From Aerococcus viridans (GTDB taxonomy: Bacteria > Bacillota > Bacilli > Lactobacillales > Aerococcaceae): 64,000 nt of DNA. The stretch lies in the NCBI RefSeq assembly GCF_001543285.1, contig NZ_CP014164.1, forward strand, positions 1,426,001 to 1,490,000, read 5' to 3'. The notes under the pieces were generated by a model that searched no databases, had not been told where the DNA came from, and was given only the letters and a program-made list of their open reading frames with translations. The translations under genes and the position numbers were made by a program. This document shows, piece by piece, positions 55,243 through 64,000 of the stretch (its first letter is position 1; each line of letters begins with the position of its first letter).

Positions 55243-55280
55243 TAAAAAGCGCAACACTGTTTTAAAGTGTTACGCTTTAA
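55243..55280 (-). terminator. Terminator after pflA
   Basis: AAAGCGTAACACT / AGTGTTGCGCTTT stem with U-run on the minus strand, so pflB-pflA transcripts end before adhE. Confidence 0.88.
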
Positions 55281-55294
55281 TTATGTCGCTTTAT

Positions 55295-56065
55295 TTAATC
55301 ATCTAAATATCCTTTATAGCGTTCTGTTCTCAACAATCTTTTAGCATTCTCGACCCGTTCTGCAGTCGGTGGTTCGACTCCTTCCAAACGGTATTTAAAT
55401 CCAAGTGCCTCATATTTGTAGACACCTAGTTTATGATATGGAAGCACCTCGAACTTGCGAACATTTGATAAAGTTTCAACATAATCGCCTAATCGAATCA
55501 GATACTCATCGTAATCCGTACGCGTTGGAACAAGTACGTGTCGAATCCAAACAGGTATATTCAACTCTGAAAGTAATTCAGCCATCTGCATGATATTCTC
55601 ATTGCGCACACCCGTTAATTTTACATGACCTTTTGGATCAATATGCTTAATATCAAATAAGAACAGATCAGTATACTTCATCAGTTCTTCAAATTGTGAG
55701 CGGAATGGTTCCTCTAATGTAAAGGGTGCGCCACACGTATCAATGGTTGTGTGGACACCATGTGCTTTACAAATTTTGAAATATTCAATCAGAAATTCGA
55801 TTTGAAGTAAAGGTTCTCCCCCACTTACAGTTACTCCGCCGCTATTACCCCAAAAAGAACGGTATTGTATGGCTTCATCGAATAATTCTTGTGGTGTATA
55901 TTGCGTTCCTCCACGCATATTCCAAGTATCTGGATTATGACAAAACTGACAACGAAGACGACATCCTTGCATAAAAGAGATGAATCGTATCCCTGGTCCG
56001 TCAACTGATCCGAAACTTTCAGTCGAGTGGACGTTCCCAATAATTGGTGTTTTAACTTCTGACAA
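55295..56065 (-). CDS. pflA: Pyruvate formate-lyase activating enzyme (radical SAM)
   Basis: About 256 residues from a TTG start at 56065 with GAAGGGGG RBS; longer frames reach into pflB and lack an RBS. N-terminal GNVHSTESFGSVDGPGIRFISFMQGC; radical SAM cluster CRLRCQFC (CxxxCxxC, about residues 30-37); GGVTVSGGEPLLQ; THGVHTTIDTCG-like KAHGVHTTIDTCG. It installs the glycyl radical on PflB with SAM under anaerobiosis. It directly follows pflB. Confidence 0.95.
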   Translation of the reverse strand: MSEVKTPIIGNVHSTESFGSVDGPGIRFISFMQGCRLRCQFCHNPDTWNMRGGTQYTPQELFDEAIQYRSFWGNSGGVTVSGGEPLLQIEFLIEYFKICKAHGVHTTIDTCGAPFTLEEPFRSQFEELMKYTDLFLFDIKHIDPKGHVKLTGVRNENIMQMAELLSELNIPVWIRHVLVPTRTDYDEYLIRLGDYVETLSNVRKFEVLPYHKLGVYKYEALGFKYRLEGVEPPTAERVENAKRLLRTERYKGYLDD

Positions 56066-56105
56066 GATATATCCCCCTTCAACAAGATATCTAAAACTTA
56101 AGTGA

Positions 56106-58364
56106 TTACATTGAACTGTGCATTGTACGGTTAATAACATCCATTTGTTGCTCTCTAGTTAATTTGATGAAGTTTACAGCATAACCAGATACACGGATAG
56201 TTAATTGTGGATATTCTTCTGGGTGATCCATCGCATCTAATAACGTTTCACGGTTAAACACGTTAACGTTTAAGTGGTGTCCACCTTCTTTAATGTATCC
56301 GTCTAACATATTCACTAAGTTATCTTTTTGAATTTCTTCATCTTTACCTAATGCTTTTGGAATGATTGAGAATGTATTTGAAATTCCATCTAAAGCATAT
56401 TCGTAAGGCATCTTAGCAACTGAAAGTAAACTTGCTAACGCCCCATGAGTATCACGTCCGTGCATTGGGTTCGCTCCAGGAGCAAATGGCTCTCCTTCAC
56501 GACGACCGTCTGGCGTGTTACCAGTTTTCTTACCGTAAACAACGTTTGATGTAATAGTTAAGATTGATGTTGTATGGATAGCATCACGGTATGTTGGATG
56601 TTTCTTAACTTTAGTCATGAATGCTTTAAGTAAATCAACACCGATCTCATCGGCACGTTTATCGTTATTACCGTATTGTGGGAATTCACCTTCGATTTCA
56701 TAATCGACAACTAGACCATTTTCATCACGGATTGTTTTAACTTTTGCATATTTGATTGCTGATAAAGCATCAATTGCAACTGAGAATCCAGCAATACCTG
56801 TAGCCATCGTACGTTTTACATTTGTATCATGTAAAGCCATTTCGATACTTTCATAGCTGTATTTATCGTGCATATAGTGGATAACGTTTAATGAATTGAT
56901 ATACAATCCTGCTAACCATTCTAACATGTCATCATAACGTTCCATCACTTCATCATATTCTAAGTATTCTGAAGTAATTGCTCGATAGCTTGGTCCAACT
57001 TGTGCTTTCGACATTTCGTCGACACCACCGTTGATTGCATATAATAATGCTTTTGCTAAGTTCGCGCGCGCACCGAAGAATTGCATTTGTTTACCAACTT
57101 CCATCGCTGACACACAACATGCGATGGCATAGTCATCACCGTAAATTGGACGCATAATGTCGTCATTTTCATATTGAATGGCTGATGTGTCAATAGACAT
57201 CTTCGCAACAAATCGTTTGAAATGAGTTGGTAAGCTTGGTGACCATAACACAGTTAAGTTTGGTTCTGGTGCTGGTCCTAAGTTTGATAATGTATGTAAG
57301 AATCTAAATGAGTTTTTAGTTACTAGTGGTCGTCCATCAATCCCAACACCACCGATTGCTTCAGTGACCCAAGTTGGATCTCCTGAGAATAATTGGTTGT
57401 AATCAGGTGTACGTGAGAATTTAACTAGACGTAATTTCATAACGAAATGGTCAACTAATTCTTGCGCATCTTTTTCTGAAAGCACACCTGTAGCAAGATC
57501 ACGTTCAATATAGATATCTAGGAATGTAGATGTACGACCTAATGACATTGCTGCCCCATTTTGTTCTTTAATTGCCGCTAAGTATCCTAAGTATAACCAT
57601 TGGAATGCTTCTTGCGCTGTTTCAGCTGGACGAGTTAAATCAAAGCCGTAAATATTACCTAATTCAATTAAATCTTGTAAGGCACGGTATTGTTCACTAA
57701 CTTCTTCACGTAGACGCATAACTTCTTCGTTCATTTGTCCGTTACCAATATTTGCGAAGTCTTTTTGTTTCTCTTCCATTAAACGGTTTACTCCGTATAA
57801 TGCAACACGACGGTAATCTCCGATAATACGTCCACGACCGTAAGCATCTGGAAGTCCTGTAATTACTCCTGAACGACGAGCAGCACGCATCTCAGGTGTG
57901 TATACATCAAATACACCTTGGTTATGAGTTTTGCGGTACTCTGTAAAGATATGTTCAATTTCTGGATCAATCTTGTAGCCATATGCTTCTGCAGATTGAA
58001 CAGACATATGGATTCCACCGAATGGTTGTAAACTACGTTTGAAAGGTTTGTCAGTTTGAACACCCACAACTTTTTCAACGTCTTTGTTCAGGTAACCCGC
58101 ATCATGTGACGTAATTGTTGATACAACTTTAGTATCCATATCTAGAATGCCACCAGCATCACGTTCTGCTTTTGTTAGTTCCATTACTTGATCCCATAAT
58201 TGGAAAGTTTCAATCGTTGCACCTTCTAAGAATGAATCATCACCTTCGTATAAAGTATAATTCTCTTGAATAAAATCTCTAACATCAATTGACTCTTGCC
58301 ATTTAGTCCCTGTAAAACCTTCCCAAGGATTAACATTCATTTTTTCGTTTTTTAATTTTTCCAC
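56106..58364 (-). CDS. pflB: Formate acetyltransferase (pyruvate formate-lyase)
   Basis: About 752 residues from GTG 58364 (GGAGGGG five bases upstream); ATG 58340 is an alternative. Key residues: adjacent catalytic cysteines in [13 protein letters not shown] (about residues 405-417) and the glycyl-radical site [17 protein letters not shown] near the C-terminus. It cleaves pyruvate and CoA to formate and acetyl-CoA. It forms an operon with pflA, with adhE next as the ethanol branch. Rex-like and repeat motifs lie upstream. Confidence 0.97.
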   Translation of the reverse strand: MEKLKNEKMNVNPWEGFTGTKWQESIDVRDFIQENYTLYEGDDSFLEGATIETFQLWDQVMELTKAERDAGGILDMDTKVVSTITSHDAGYLNKDVEKVVGVQTDKPFKRSLQPFGGIHMSVQSAEAYGYKIDPEIEHIFTEYRKTHNQGVFDVYTPEMRAARRSGVITGLPDAYGRGRIIGDYRRVALYGVNRLMEEKQKDFANIGNGQMNEEVMRLREEVSEQYRALQDLIELGNIYGFDLTRPAETAQEAFQWLYLGYLAAIKEQNGAAMSLGRTSTFLDIYIERDLATGVLSEKDAQELVDHFVMKLRLVKFSRTPDYNQLFSGDPTWVTEAIGGVGIDGRPLVTKNSFRFLHTLSNLGPAPEPNLTVLWSPSLPTHFKRFVAKMSIDTSAIQYENDDIMRPIYGDDYAIACCVSAMEVGKQMQFFGARANLAKALLYAINGGVDEMSKAQVGPSYRAITSEYLEYDEVMERYDDMLEWLAGLYINSLNVIHYMHDKYSYESIEMALHDTNVKRTMATGIAGFSVAIDALSAIKYAKVKTIRDENGLVVDYEIEGEFPQYGNNDKRADEIGVDLLKAFMTKVKKHPTYRDAIHTTSILTITSNVVYGKKTGNTPDGRREGEPFAPGANPMHGRDTHGALASLLSVAKMPYEYALDGISNTFSIIPKALGKDEEIQKDNLVNMLDGYIKEGGHHLNVNVFNRETLLDAMDHPEEYPQLTIRVSGYAVNFIKLTREQQMDVINRTMHSSM

Positions 58365-58403
58365 GGTATCCCCTCCATATAAATTCGAAGCAAACATCTA
58401 AGC

Positions 58404-58421
58404 TTGTGATTAATTACACAT
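58404..58421. promoter_or_regulatory. Candidate Rex operator upstream of pflB
   Basis: TTGTGATTAATTACACAT fits 11 of 14 defined positions of the Rex consensus and is itself almost palindromic. It lies 40 bases upstream of the pflB start. Confidence 0.5.
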
Positions 58422-58444
58422 ATGATAAACTATTTTTATACCTA

Positions 58445-58484
58445 AAGCAATAGGATATAACAATAAGCAATAGGATATAACAAT
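58445..58484. repeat. Perfect 20-bp tandem direct repeat upstream of pflB
   Basis: Two identical 20-base units (AAGCAATAGGATATAACAAT) head to tail at 58445-58464 and 58465-58484. Each carries the ATATAACAAT 10-mer also found upstream of adhE. They may be binding sites for the same regulator. Confidence 0.7.
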
Positions 58485-58553
58485 TATTTATGTGAATTTT
58501 AGAACATTGTACAAAAATAGCCCCATCGTTAGACAGGACTTTTAAATATTAAT

Positions 58554-58913
58554 TTAATTCGGAATAAAATCACTCGGAATACCTAAAGCAATACGAGCAA
58601 AGCGTGAGATGCGAGATAAATCCCAATGCGGTTTAAAGACAACTTTTATATCGATTTCAGTAATTTTATCAAAGTTAGCTAATTGATATCTCACGTCACT
58701 ATCAATGAAGTCTGCTAAGGGACAACCGGCAGTTGTTAAAGTCATTATGACTTCAACCTTCCCTGCTTCATCCATATCTACTTCATATATTAGGCCTAAG
58801 TTCGCAATATCTATGCCTAACTCTGGATCGATGACTCCTGTTAATTGCTCTAGTAATTCTTCTTCGTACTTTAATGCTTCGTTTTTGAATAGAATACCAA
58901 ATTCTTCATTCAT
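58554..58913 (-). CDS. MIP18/DUF59 metal-sulfur cluster assembly factor (SufT-like)
   Basis: 119 residues. DUF59 core: LLEQLTGVIDPELGIDIANLGLIYEVDMDE then VIMTLTTAGCPLADFIDSDVRYQL with the conserved Cys in TTAGCP (about residues 60-66). These proteins help load Fe-S clusters. No suf genes are adjacent, but PflA and the DUF438 protein next door depend on Fe-S or iron. Transcribed in the same direction as pflB, separated by about 190 bases. Confidence 0.88.
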   Translation of the reverse strand: MNEEFGILFKNEALKYEEELLEQLTGVIDPELGIDIANLGLIYEVDMDEAGKVEVIMTLTTAGCPLADFIDSDVRYQLANFDKITEIDIKVVFKPHWDLSRISRFARIALGIPSDFIPN

Positions 58914-59059
58914 AAAAGATGTTCCTTTCGTTTAAATAATATATTTATTTTATTCATATTGCTTATGAAGTTTTTGTTCGCTAGTATTATGTAATATAGT
59001 ACGTTTAGTTTATACATGAATAGATTTAATATCAATCGAATTTTATAAGGGGTAAGAAA

Positions 59060-59302
59060 ATGGAAAATCAAGTAGACCTTAATAGACCTGTGAAACAAGT
59101 CCTTGATTCACACCCTGAACTTCTCGACATTCTTGTCGATTTAGGCTTTAAACCTTTAGCTAATCCAGCCATGAGACAATCGGTTGGAAAAGTTGTCACA
59201 CTAAAACAAGGCTGCAAATTAATCAACCTTCCTTTGGAACAATTAGTGAATGAACTACAATGGAACGGCTATACTGTCATCGGAGGTGACGTGAATGAGT
59301 AA
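59060..59302 (+). CDS. DUF1858 domain protein
   Basis: 80 residues. Pattern VDLNRPVKQVLDSHPELLDILVDLGFKPLANPAMRQSVGKVVTLKQG is DUF1858 (the ScdA/RIC N-terminal-like helical domain with L-x-x-hP-x-hhx-hhx-x-hGF). RIC-type proteins repair Fe-S clusters damaged by nitric oxide. It overlaps the DUF438 gene by eight bases and is certainly co-translated with it. RBS AAGGGG. Confidence 0.88.
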   Translation: MENQVDLNRPVKQVLDSHPELLDILVDLGFKPLANPAMRQSVGKVVTLKQGCKLINLPLEQLVNELQWNGYTVIGGDVNE

Positions 59303-61280
59303 TAATACAGACAATCGCATAGATATATTAGAAGGTATTCTTCTTAAACTGCATCATGGAGCAGATCCTGAATCAGTTCAGGATGAATTTAATGAGCATT
59401 TCACGGGTGTGAGTGCCATTGAAATCTCCATGATGGAGCATCAATTAATGTATGGGGATAGTGTGATTACGTTTCAAGATGTTCTTAAGCTATGTAATGT
59501 TCACGCGAATCTGTTCAAAGGTACGATTGAAGATGGTAAAGCCCCCGATGCTGATCACCCCGGACACCCCGTAACAGTATTCAAAGAAGAGAATATGGCG
59601 TTACGCTCTGCCCTGCTACGGATTAACAATATTCTGGATACCTTTGAAGAAATGCCGGTTGAAGAATTGTCTGATGGAATGATTAAAGGACTTAAACGTC
59701 AATATGATATCATCGGGCAATTTGATAACCATTACAACCGGAAAGAACATTTATTCTTCCCGGTTATGGAAAGTTACGGCCACGACGCTCCACCAAAAGT
59801 TATGTGGGCAAAAGATGATGAGATCCGTGACTTATTCAAACGCGCCTATAAAGCCATGGAAAAATTTCCCGATATTAAATTTTCAAAAGTAAGAGATACG
59901 TATGAAGCTTTCCAATTTGAATTCAATGAAATGATTTTTAAAGAAGAAGCTATATTAATTAATATCTTACTTGAAAGTTTCAATCAATTGGATTGGTACA
60001 ACATCGCCCTGCAAAGCGATAATTACGGCTATGCAATTATTCCTCCTCGCGAAACTTGGGAACCAGAAAACCTGGCAGACTTACTCGAAGAAGATACGAA
60101 AAAAGCTGAAGAATTAACAATTCAAGAAGTACCTACACCAACTAAGTCAGTTCAAAAAACAATGAATACAGTGGAAAGTAAAACAATCGAAACACGAAAA
60201 ATTACCGTTAATGGCGGTCAATTTACCGTTCTTTGGGAACCAGATGAGACGCTTGACTCAAGCAGTAACCAAATCATGAACCCAACAGTGCCTCTTTCGA
60301 TTGGTGATGGTTACTTGAGCTTAGAACAAATCAAAGTCATCTTTGATTACATCCCAGTGAAAGTTACTTTTGTTGATCAAAATGATATCGTACAATACTT
60401 CAATCACAAGAAGGAGTCATCAATATTACCACGACACGCTGAAAACATCGGTGCTAAGGTAGAAGATGTCTATCCAGAAGCAGTCTGGGATACATTAGAA
60501 CCCATTGTTCAAGCTTTCAAAGATAACACATTAACTGAAGAAAGCTTTTGGTTTGAACATGAATCAGAATTTTTATATATTTCGTATAAAGCACTCTTTA
60601 ATGAATCCGGGCAATATCAAGGATTCGTTGAAATAATACAAAACATCCAACCTATCTTAGATATTCAAACGGATAAATGGCGTAATTTACTCCCTCAAAG
60701 TAAGGTTGATTTAACACTTAAGGATCCAGCTAATTTAACTCAGGTTAATCACAAACATCAGTCTCAAGCAGAATCACAAGTACTTCAATTTGGTAAAGGA
60801 CAGTTGGAATTCAACTGGTCTGCAAGCAATGAGACAGTAGTCAATGATCCAAAGGATTTTTCTAATGAGCAATTGATTAGTATCGGCGAAGGATATTTAA
60901 GTTTAAAGCAAGTGAGACTCATTTTGGATTCAATGCCCTTTGAGATTACTTACGTTGACGGCGATCATAAGTTTAAATACTTTAATAATATCGGTCCTTA
61001 TGACGAGATGCTCTTCCAAAGATCACCTTTAGAAATTGGACGTGACTTAGAATATTGTCACCCAGCTAGAGTTTGGCCAAAGGTTAAACGCTTATCTGAA
61101 GACCTTCAAGCACAACGTCGTTTTATTGAACCTATGTGGTTCTCACCTGGGAATAAACTTATTTATATCTTGTATATTGGTGCGCAAGATCAAAATGATA
61201 ATTATCATGGTATTGTGGAGACCGTTCAGGATGCTTCAATGTATGTTGAATTGGACGGAACAGAGAAACGATTGTATTAA
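59295..61280 (+). CDS. DUF438 - hemerythrin - tandem PAS protein
   Basis: 661 residues. Residues about 8-80 DUF438 (ILEGILLKLHHGADPESVQDEFNEHFTGV); about 85-235 hemerythrin-like HHE domain with HANLFKG, HPGHPV, HYNRKEHLFFPVMES and FKEEAILINILLE; then two homologous PAS domains (about 330-455 and 515-650), each opening GDGYLSL/GEGYLSL-x-Q. Relatives usually have one PAS. The HHE part should bind a di-iron centre, sensing O2/NO or helping Fe-S repair. Pairs with DUF1858 upstream and stands divergent from the Fe-S factor and pfl genes. Ends at its own terminator. Confidence 0.88.
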   Translation: MSNNTDNRIDILEGILLKLHHGADPESVQDEFNEHFTGVSAIEISMMEHQLMYGDSVITFQDVLKLCNVHANLFKGTIEDGKAPDADHPGHPVTVFKEENMALRSALLRINNILDTFEEMPVEELSDGMIKGLKRQYDIIGQFDNHYNRKEHLFFPVMESYGHDAPPKVMWAKDDEIRDLFKRAYKAMEKFPDIKFSKVRDTYEAFQFEFNEMIFKEEAILINILLESFNQLDWYNIALQSDNYGYAIIPPRETWEPENLADLLEEDTKKAEELTIQEVPTPTKSVQKTMNTVESKTIETRKITVNGGQFTVLWEPDETLDSSSNQIMNPTVPLSIGDGYLSLEQIKVIFDYIPVKVTFVDQNDIVQYFNHKKESSILPRHAENIGAKVEDVYPEAVWDTLEPIVQAFKDNTLTEESFWFEHESEFLYISYKALFNESGQYQGFVEIIQNIQPILDIQTDKWRNLLPQSKVDLTLKDPANLTQVNHKHQSQAESQVLQFGKGQLEFNWSASNETVVNDPKDFSNEQLISIGEGYLSLKQVRLILDSMPFEITYVDGDHKFKYFNNIGPYDEMLFQRSPLEIGRDLEYCHPARVWPKVKRLSEDLQAQRRFIEPMWFSPGNKLIYILYIGAQDQNDNYHGIVETVQDASMYVELDGTEKRLY

Positions 61281-61321
61281 AAAAATCGGTTATTACAAAA
61301 AATGTAATAACCGATTTTTTC
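61280..61321 (+). terminator. Terminator of the DUF438 gene
   Basis: AAATCGGTTATTACA / TGTAATAACCGATTT stem with T-run; A-rich on the other side. Confidence 0.9.
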
Positions 61322-61398
61322 TATTCAAACTCAGCCGACGTTTGTTTTTTTATCAACTGTTCTACTTCATCGTAATACACATTGTTTGTTGTATTCTA

Positions 61399-61450
61399 AA
61401 AGTGGTCCATTATTCAGCAAGTTGCCGTTGAAAATGGGCCACTTATTTTT
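61399..61450 (+). terminator. Second hairpin with T-rich tail
   Basis: AAGTGG-CCATT / AATGG-CCACTT arms with ATTTTT tail on the plus strand. There is no gene directly before it, so it may be a relic terminator or part of a mobile-element end. Confidence 0.55.
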
Positions 61451-61510
61451 ATGCTTACCATACATGATTAAATGGATGGAGGCGGAAGGAGTGATTATGA
61501 GAATCAACTA

Positions 61511-61657
61511 CTCTCTGTTAAAACAGAGAGTTTGTCCTAAACATGGTGGTTGTACAAACGATATAATATCTCCAACCGTTTAAAGACACTAAGGGATGGT
61601 TGACTGGCACCCCATCAGTAAGCGGTCTGTAGACACTTACCGAATATTGTTTTATGT
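61511..61657 (-). ncRNA. Candidate omega/reRNA region of the tnpB element
   Basis: Directly downstream of the tnpB stop on the same strand, where TnpB guide RNAs lie. The region ends at a perfect palindrome CTCTCTGTTAAAACAGAGAG (61511-61530), fitting an IS605-type right-end hairpin. The exact RE border and guide start are not determined. Confidence 0.35.
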
Positions 61658-62893
61658 TTAATAATTTTGTATTGGCACAACTTTTTCAAACCGCGGGTTT
61701 TTCTCACTCGACAGATATCGGTGACCCAATTCTTGAATATTGATAGCTGCCACACGGTCATCATTTGATTGATACCCACAATTCTGACAAGTAAACAAGT
61801 GCTTATCTTGTTGTCTATTAGCTCTATCAATTGATTCGCATTTCGGACAACGTTGGGACGTAAATTGTGCGGATACTTTTAAAACTTGCGAACCACTTTC
61901 TAAAGCTTTATACATTAACTTTTCTTCAAAATCGAAGAATCGCCAAGAATGGTGTTCATACCGTACATCTTGCTTACGGTGGTGAGTCGTGTTAAAAGTA
62001 ACGTTCGTAAGATCTTCCACCACAAACAAGGTATTGGCCCCGTATCGGTCAACGAGTGTCTTTGATAATTGATGGTTCACATCATTCATCCAGCGGTTCT
62101 CTCGTCTTTCAATTGTTTTAAGACGTCTACGACTTGATTTGGTGTTCTTCGCTTGTAAGGACTGGCGCAATTTCTTAAAACGCCGTCTTTTCTTCATCAA
62201 GCTTTTACCCGAATAGAAGGTAGTATGAGCTGTATCATCCGCAATAGTTAGTATCTGTCTTAAACCACGGTCAATGCCTACAATACGTTGAATATTCGTT
62301 TCATCTGGGCTGTCTATCTCTTTACTTGCGGACACGTGTAAGAACCACTTACCCTTACGACAGAGTAATTCAGCTTGACCGAACTTGTAAGCATTCTGGC
62401 TAAATTGTTGAAGATAATCGATATGTTGCTTATCACAAGACACTTTAATTCGTCCTTGATTGGTCGTCAGTGAATAGGTATTGTTTTGGTGATAAGCGTA
62501 GTTACGATTACGTACGAACACAGCGACTGGTTGCTTAAACCCTAGGGGTTTCGTTAAATGGTAAAGGTCTTTATATAGGGTATGATATTTACCTGTATGG
62601 ATATCTTTATAACGCTTAGGTTTTTGTTTAAACTGTGTTTTCACGGTCTTATATCTCGCGATTACCGTACGCATCACGGACTGGGCCATTTGCGATTGCA
62701 GCCCAAAATCCTGACGTATCTGATGATACAAGGCGTTGTGCAAAGTCGTTTGACCTAATTCAAAGTCATGGTCAAAGATATATGTCGAAACAAAATTACA
62801 AGCGTTTAAAAACTGTTGTTGAGTTTCTTCGAACTTTTCAATATCACTAGCACTTGGGTATAATTGCACTTTAATCGTTTTCGTTAACTGCAT
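61658..62893 (-). CDS. tnpB: TnpB, RNA-guided nuclease of IS200/IS605-type element
   Basis: 411 residues. N-terminal helical part MQLTKTIKVQLYPSASDIEKFEETQQQFLNACN; split RuvC domain with first Asp in IVGIDRGLRQILTI (about residue 211), Glu in LFVVEDLTNV, and last Asp in SNDDRVAAINIQELG. Zn finger CPKC...CQNCGY at the C-terminal end (about residues 352-375). All catalytic residues are present, so the nuclease could be active. No tnpA transposase is seen, so this is a tnpB-only (IS1341-like) element. RBS AGAGGTGA before ATG. Confidence 0.9.
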   Translation of the reverse strand: MQLTKTIKVQLYPSASDIEKFEETQQQFLNACNFVSTYIFDHDFELGQTTLHNALYHQIRQDFGLQSQMAQSVMRTVIARYKTVKTQFKQKPKRYKDIHTGKYHTLYKDLYHLTKPLGFKQPVAVFVRNRNYAYHQNNTYSLTTNQGRIKVSCDKQHIDYLQQFSQNAYKFGQAELLCRKGKWFLHVSASKEIDSPDETNIQRIVGIDRGLRQILTIADDTAHTTFYSGKSLMKKRRRFKKLRQSLQAKNTKSSRRRLKTIERRENRWMNDVNHQLSKTLVDRYGANTLFVVEDLTNVTFNTTHHRKQDVRYEHHSWRFFDFEEKLMYKALESGSQVLKVSAQFTSQRCPKCESIDRANRQQDKHLFTCQNCGYQSNDDRVAAINIQELGHRYLSSEKNPRFEKVVPIQNY

Positions 62894-63000
62894 CTTATCA
62901 CCTCTTTTCTCTTAAAATACATTATACTAGCTATTTAGAGGAAACATAAACGATAACCTAGTAAAATCAACAAAAAGACCTGTCTATTTCGCTAATTCCT

Positions 63001-63020
63001 CCTAGGTATCAATACCTAGG
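63001..63020. repeat. Perfect palindrome between tnpB and the IS21 gene
   Basis: CCTAGGTATCAATACCTAGG has 9-base arms around CA. It could be the left-end hairpin of the tnpB element or belong to the IS21 end; no U-run, so not a clear terminator. Confidence 0.55.
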
Positions 63021-63043
63021 TTTCCTTAGCTGACAGCTTGTAA

Positions 63044-64000
63044 ATGAAACAATTTGATGTTATCTCAAGATATCGCCAAGGTGAGTCCAATCGGCATATC
63101 GTAAGAGAGTTAGGAATCGATCGCAAGACGGCGAAGGCCATTTGTGATCGATATAAGAAAGGCATTGACGATTTGAATTCCAGTAAGAGTGAACAAGAAG
63201 TGGAAGAAGCAACCGAACAGCTTGTTTTAACTCGGTCGTATGACAGTTCCAAGCGAAGAGCACGGGCGTATACTCCTGCAGTAGAAGCACGGATGAAAGA
63301 ATTATATCAACAAGAATTGAAAAAGAATAAACGGTTAGGCCCGCATAAACAAGCATTAACCGCGATCGCTGTGCATGAGCTTCTCGCTGAAGAAGGTCAT
63401 CCCATTGGTTACCGTACCGTCGCCCATTACTGGCGGCAGTTGAAACAAAAAACAAGAGTAGCCTTTAGGTTACCGTGTGGACTTTGATTTTGGGGAAGTC
63501 AAACTGGAAATCGCCGGTAAGGTTCGCACCTACCACTTAGCAGTGTTTGCGAGTCCTGCCTCTGATTTTTATTGGGCCTATTTATATACGAATCAGAAAC
63601 AAGATGTTTTTCAAGAGGCCCATGTTCAATTCTTTGAGATGGTGGGAGGGGTCTATCAGGAAGTGGTTTATGATAATATGCGCAATGTCGTCACGCGCTT
63701 TATTGGCCGGTCTGAAAAAGAACTCAATGAATCGCTGATCAAATTGTCTCTCTATTACGGCTTTGAAATTAATGTGACTAATTGTTTTAGCGGCCATGAG
63801 AAAGGGACGGTAGAAGGTCGAGTTAAACATATTCGCCGTCAATGTTTCAGTAAATCTTACCAATTTTCATCCATAGAAGCTGCCCGAGACCATTTAACGC
63901 AGCAGTTAATACGACTGAATCAAAAGAGTCAGATTGTTGAGGAAAAGCAATACCTACTGACCTACCGTCCGCCCTTTGAATTAGCCGAAATGGTTCAATG
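63044..64000 (+). pseudogene. istA: IS21-family transposase IstA, frameshifted, 3' end beyond window
   Basis: ATG 63044 opens with MKQFDVISRYRQGESNRHIVRELGIDRKTAKAI, an HTH domain, and stays open to a TGA at 63485-63487. The next frame continues from about 63457 with GYRVDFDFGEVKLEIAGKVR (first catalytic Asp region), VYDNMRNVVTRFIGRSEKELN, then SGHEKGTVEGRVKHIRRQCF (Glu region) and is open to the window end. A one-base frameshift and a TAG at the junction separate the halves, so the copy is inactive. The istB partner would lie beyond 64000. Confidence 0.85.

Noticed and set aside
56066..56140. Longer pflA start giving 25 extra residues
   Set aside because: It overlaps the end of pflB, lacks an RBS, and the TTG at 56065 has GAAGGGGG upstream with the correct family N-terminus.
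61497..61583. 28-codon plus-strand ORF with a good GGAAGGAG RBS (starts MRINYSLLKQRV)
   Set aside because: It overlaps the probable right-end hairpin and guide-RNA region of the tnpB element, with part of the palindrome as codons; no homologue is recognised.

Overview
The window looks like a chromosomal segment of a low-GC Gram-positive bacterium of the order Lactobacillales. The evidence is the gene order (recG-plsX-acpP-rnc-smc-HAD-ftsY; ylxM-ffh-rpsP-khpA-rimM-trmD), strong AGGAGG-type ribosome sites, a Streptococcus-type single-chain PurL, ScrK-type fructokinase, pyruvate-formate lyase and AdhE. An Aerococcaceae- or Carnobacteriaceae-like organism is my guess. No rRNA or tRNA is visible.

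Layout. 1-2000: minus-strand operon for thiol/persulfide handling (CoA-disulfide or persulfide reductase, rhodanese, thioredoxin) behind a near-consensus promoter with two CstR/CsoR-like operators and a broken yidD. 2000-2650: gene debris (integrase scrap, ABC-transporter tail). 2669-13253: purine operon purC-L-E-F-M-N-H-D. 13600-21300: accessory genes (YbjN-like, esterase, oxidoreductase, aldehyde dehydrogenase, ClC channel), a dead IS30, then rplS. 21630-28130: pyruvate-kinase-like gene and the translation/SRP block. 28300-35640: P-type ATPase, fructokinase, serA/serC, LURP-one protein. 36000-46130: core block ftsY to recG. 46240-51600: LLM oxidoreductase, orphan MetQ-like lipoprotein, sigma factor with amidase, a divergent possible ComK-like gene, exoA. 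51700-61300: small broken gene, a 41-bp tandem repeat, then adhE, pflA, pflB, a MIP18-type Fe-S factor and a DUF1858/DUF438 pair, which together look like an anaerobic fermentation and Fe-S/NO-stress module. 61400-64000: solo tnpB and a frameshifted IS21 transposase.

Most striking observation: both glutamine amidotransferases of the purine operon have lost their glutaminase active sites. PurF has Ser in place of the N-terminal catalytic Cys. PurL has Gly in place of the nucleophile Cys and Ser in place of the catalytic His. The synthase/transferase domains and all other pathway enzymes look intact. The simplest reading is a purine pathway running on free ammonia, or on ammonia supplied by another protein. 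Other notable items are a two-copy 110-bp palindromic repeat with compensatory changes that also encodes a protein C-terminus, a possible competence-regulator cluster, and shared operator-like motifs upstream of adhE and pflB.
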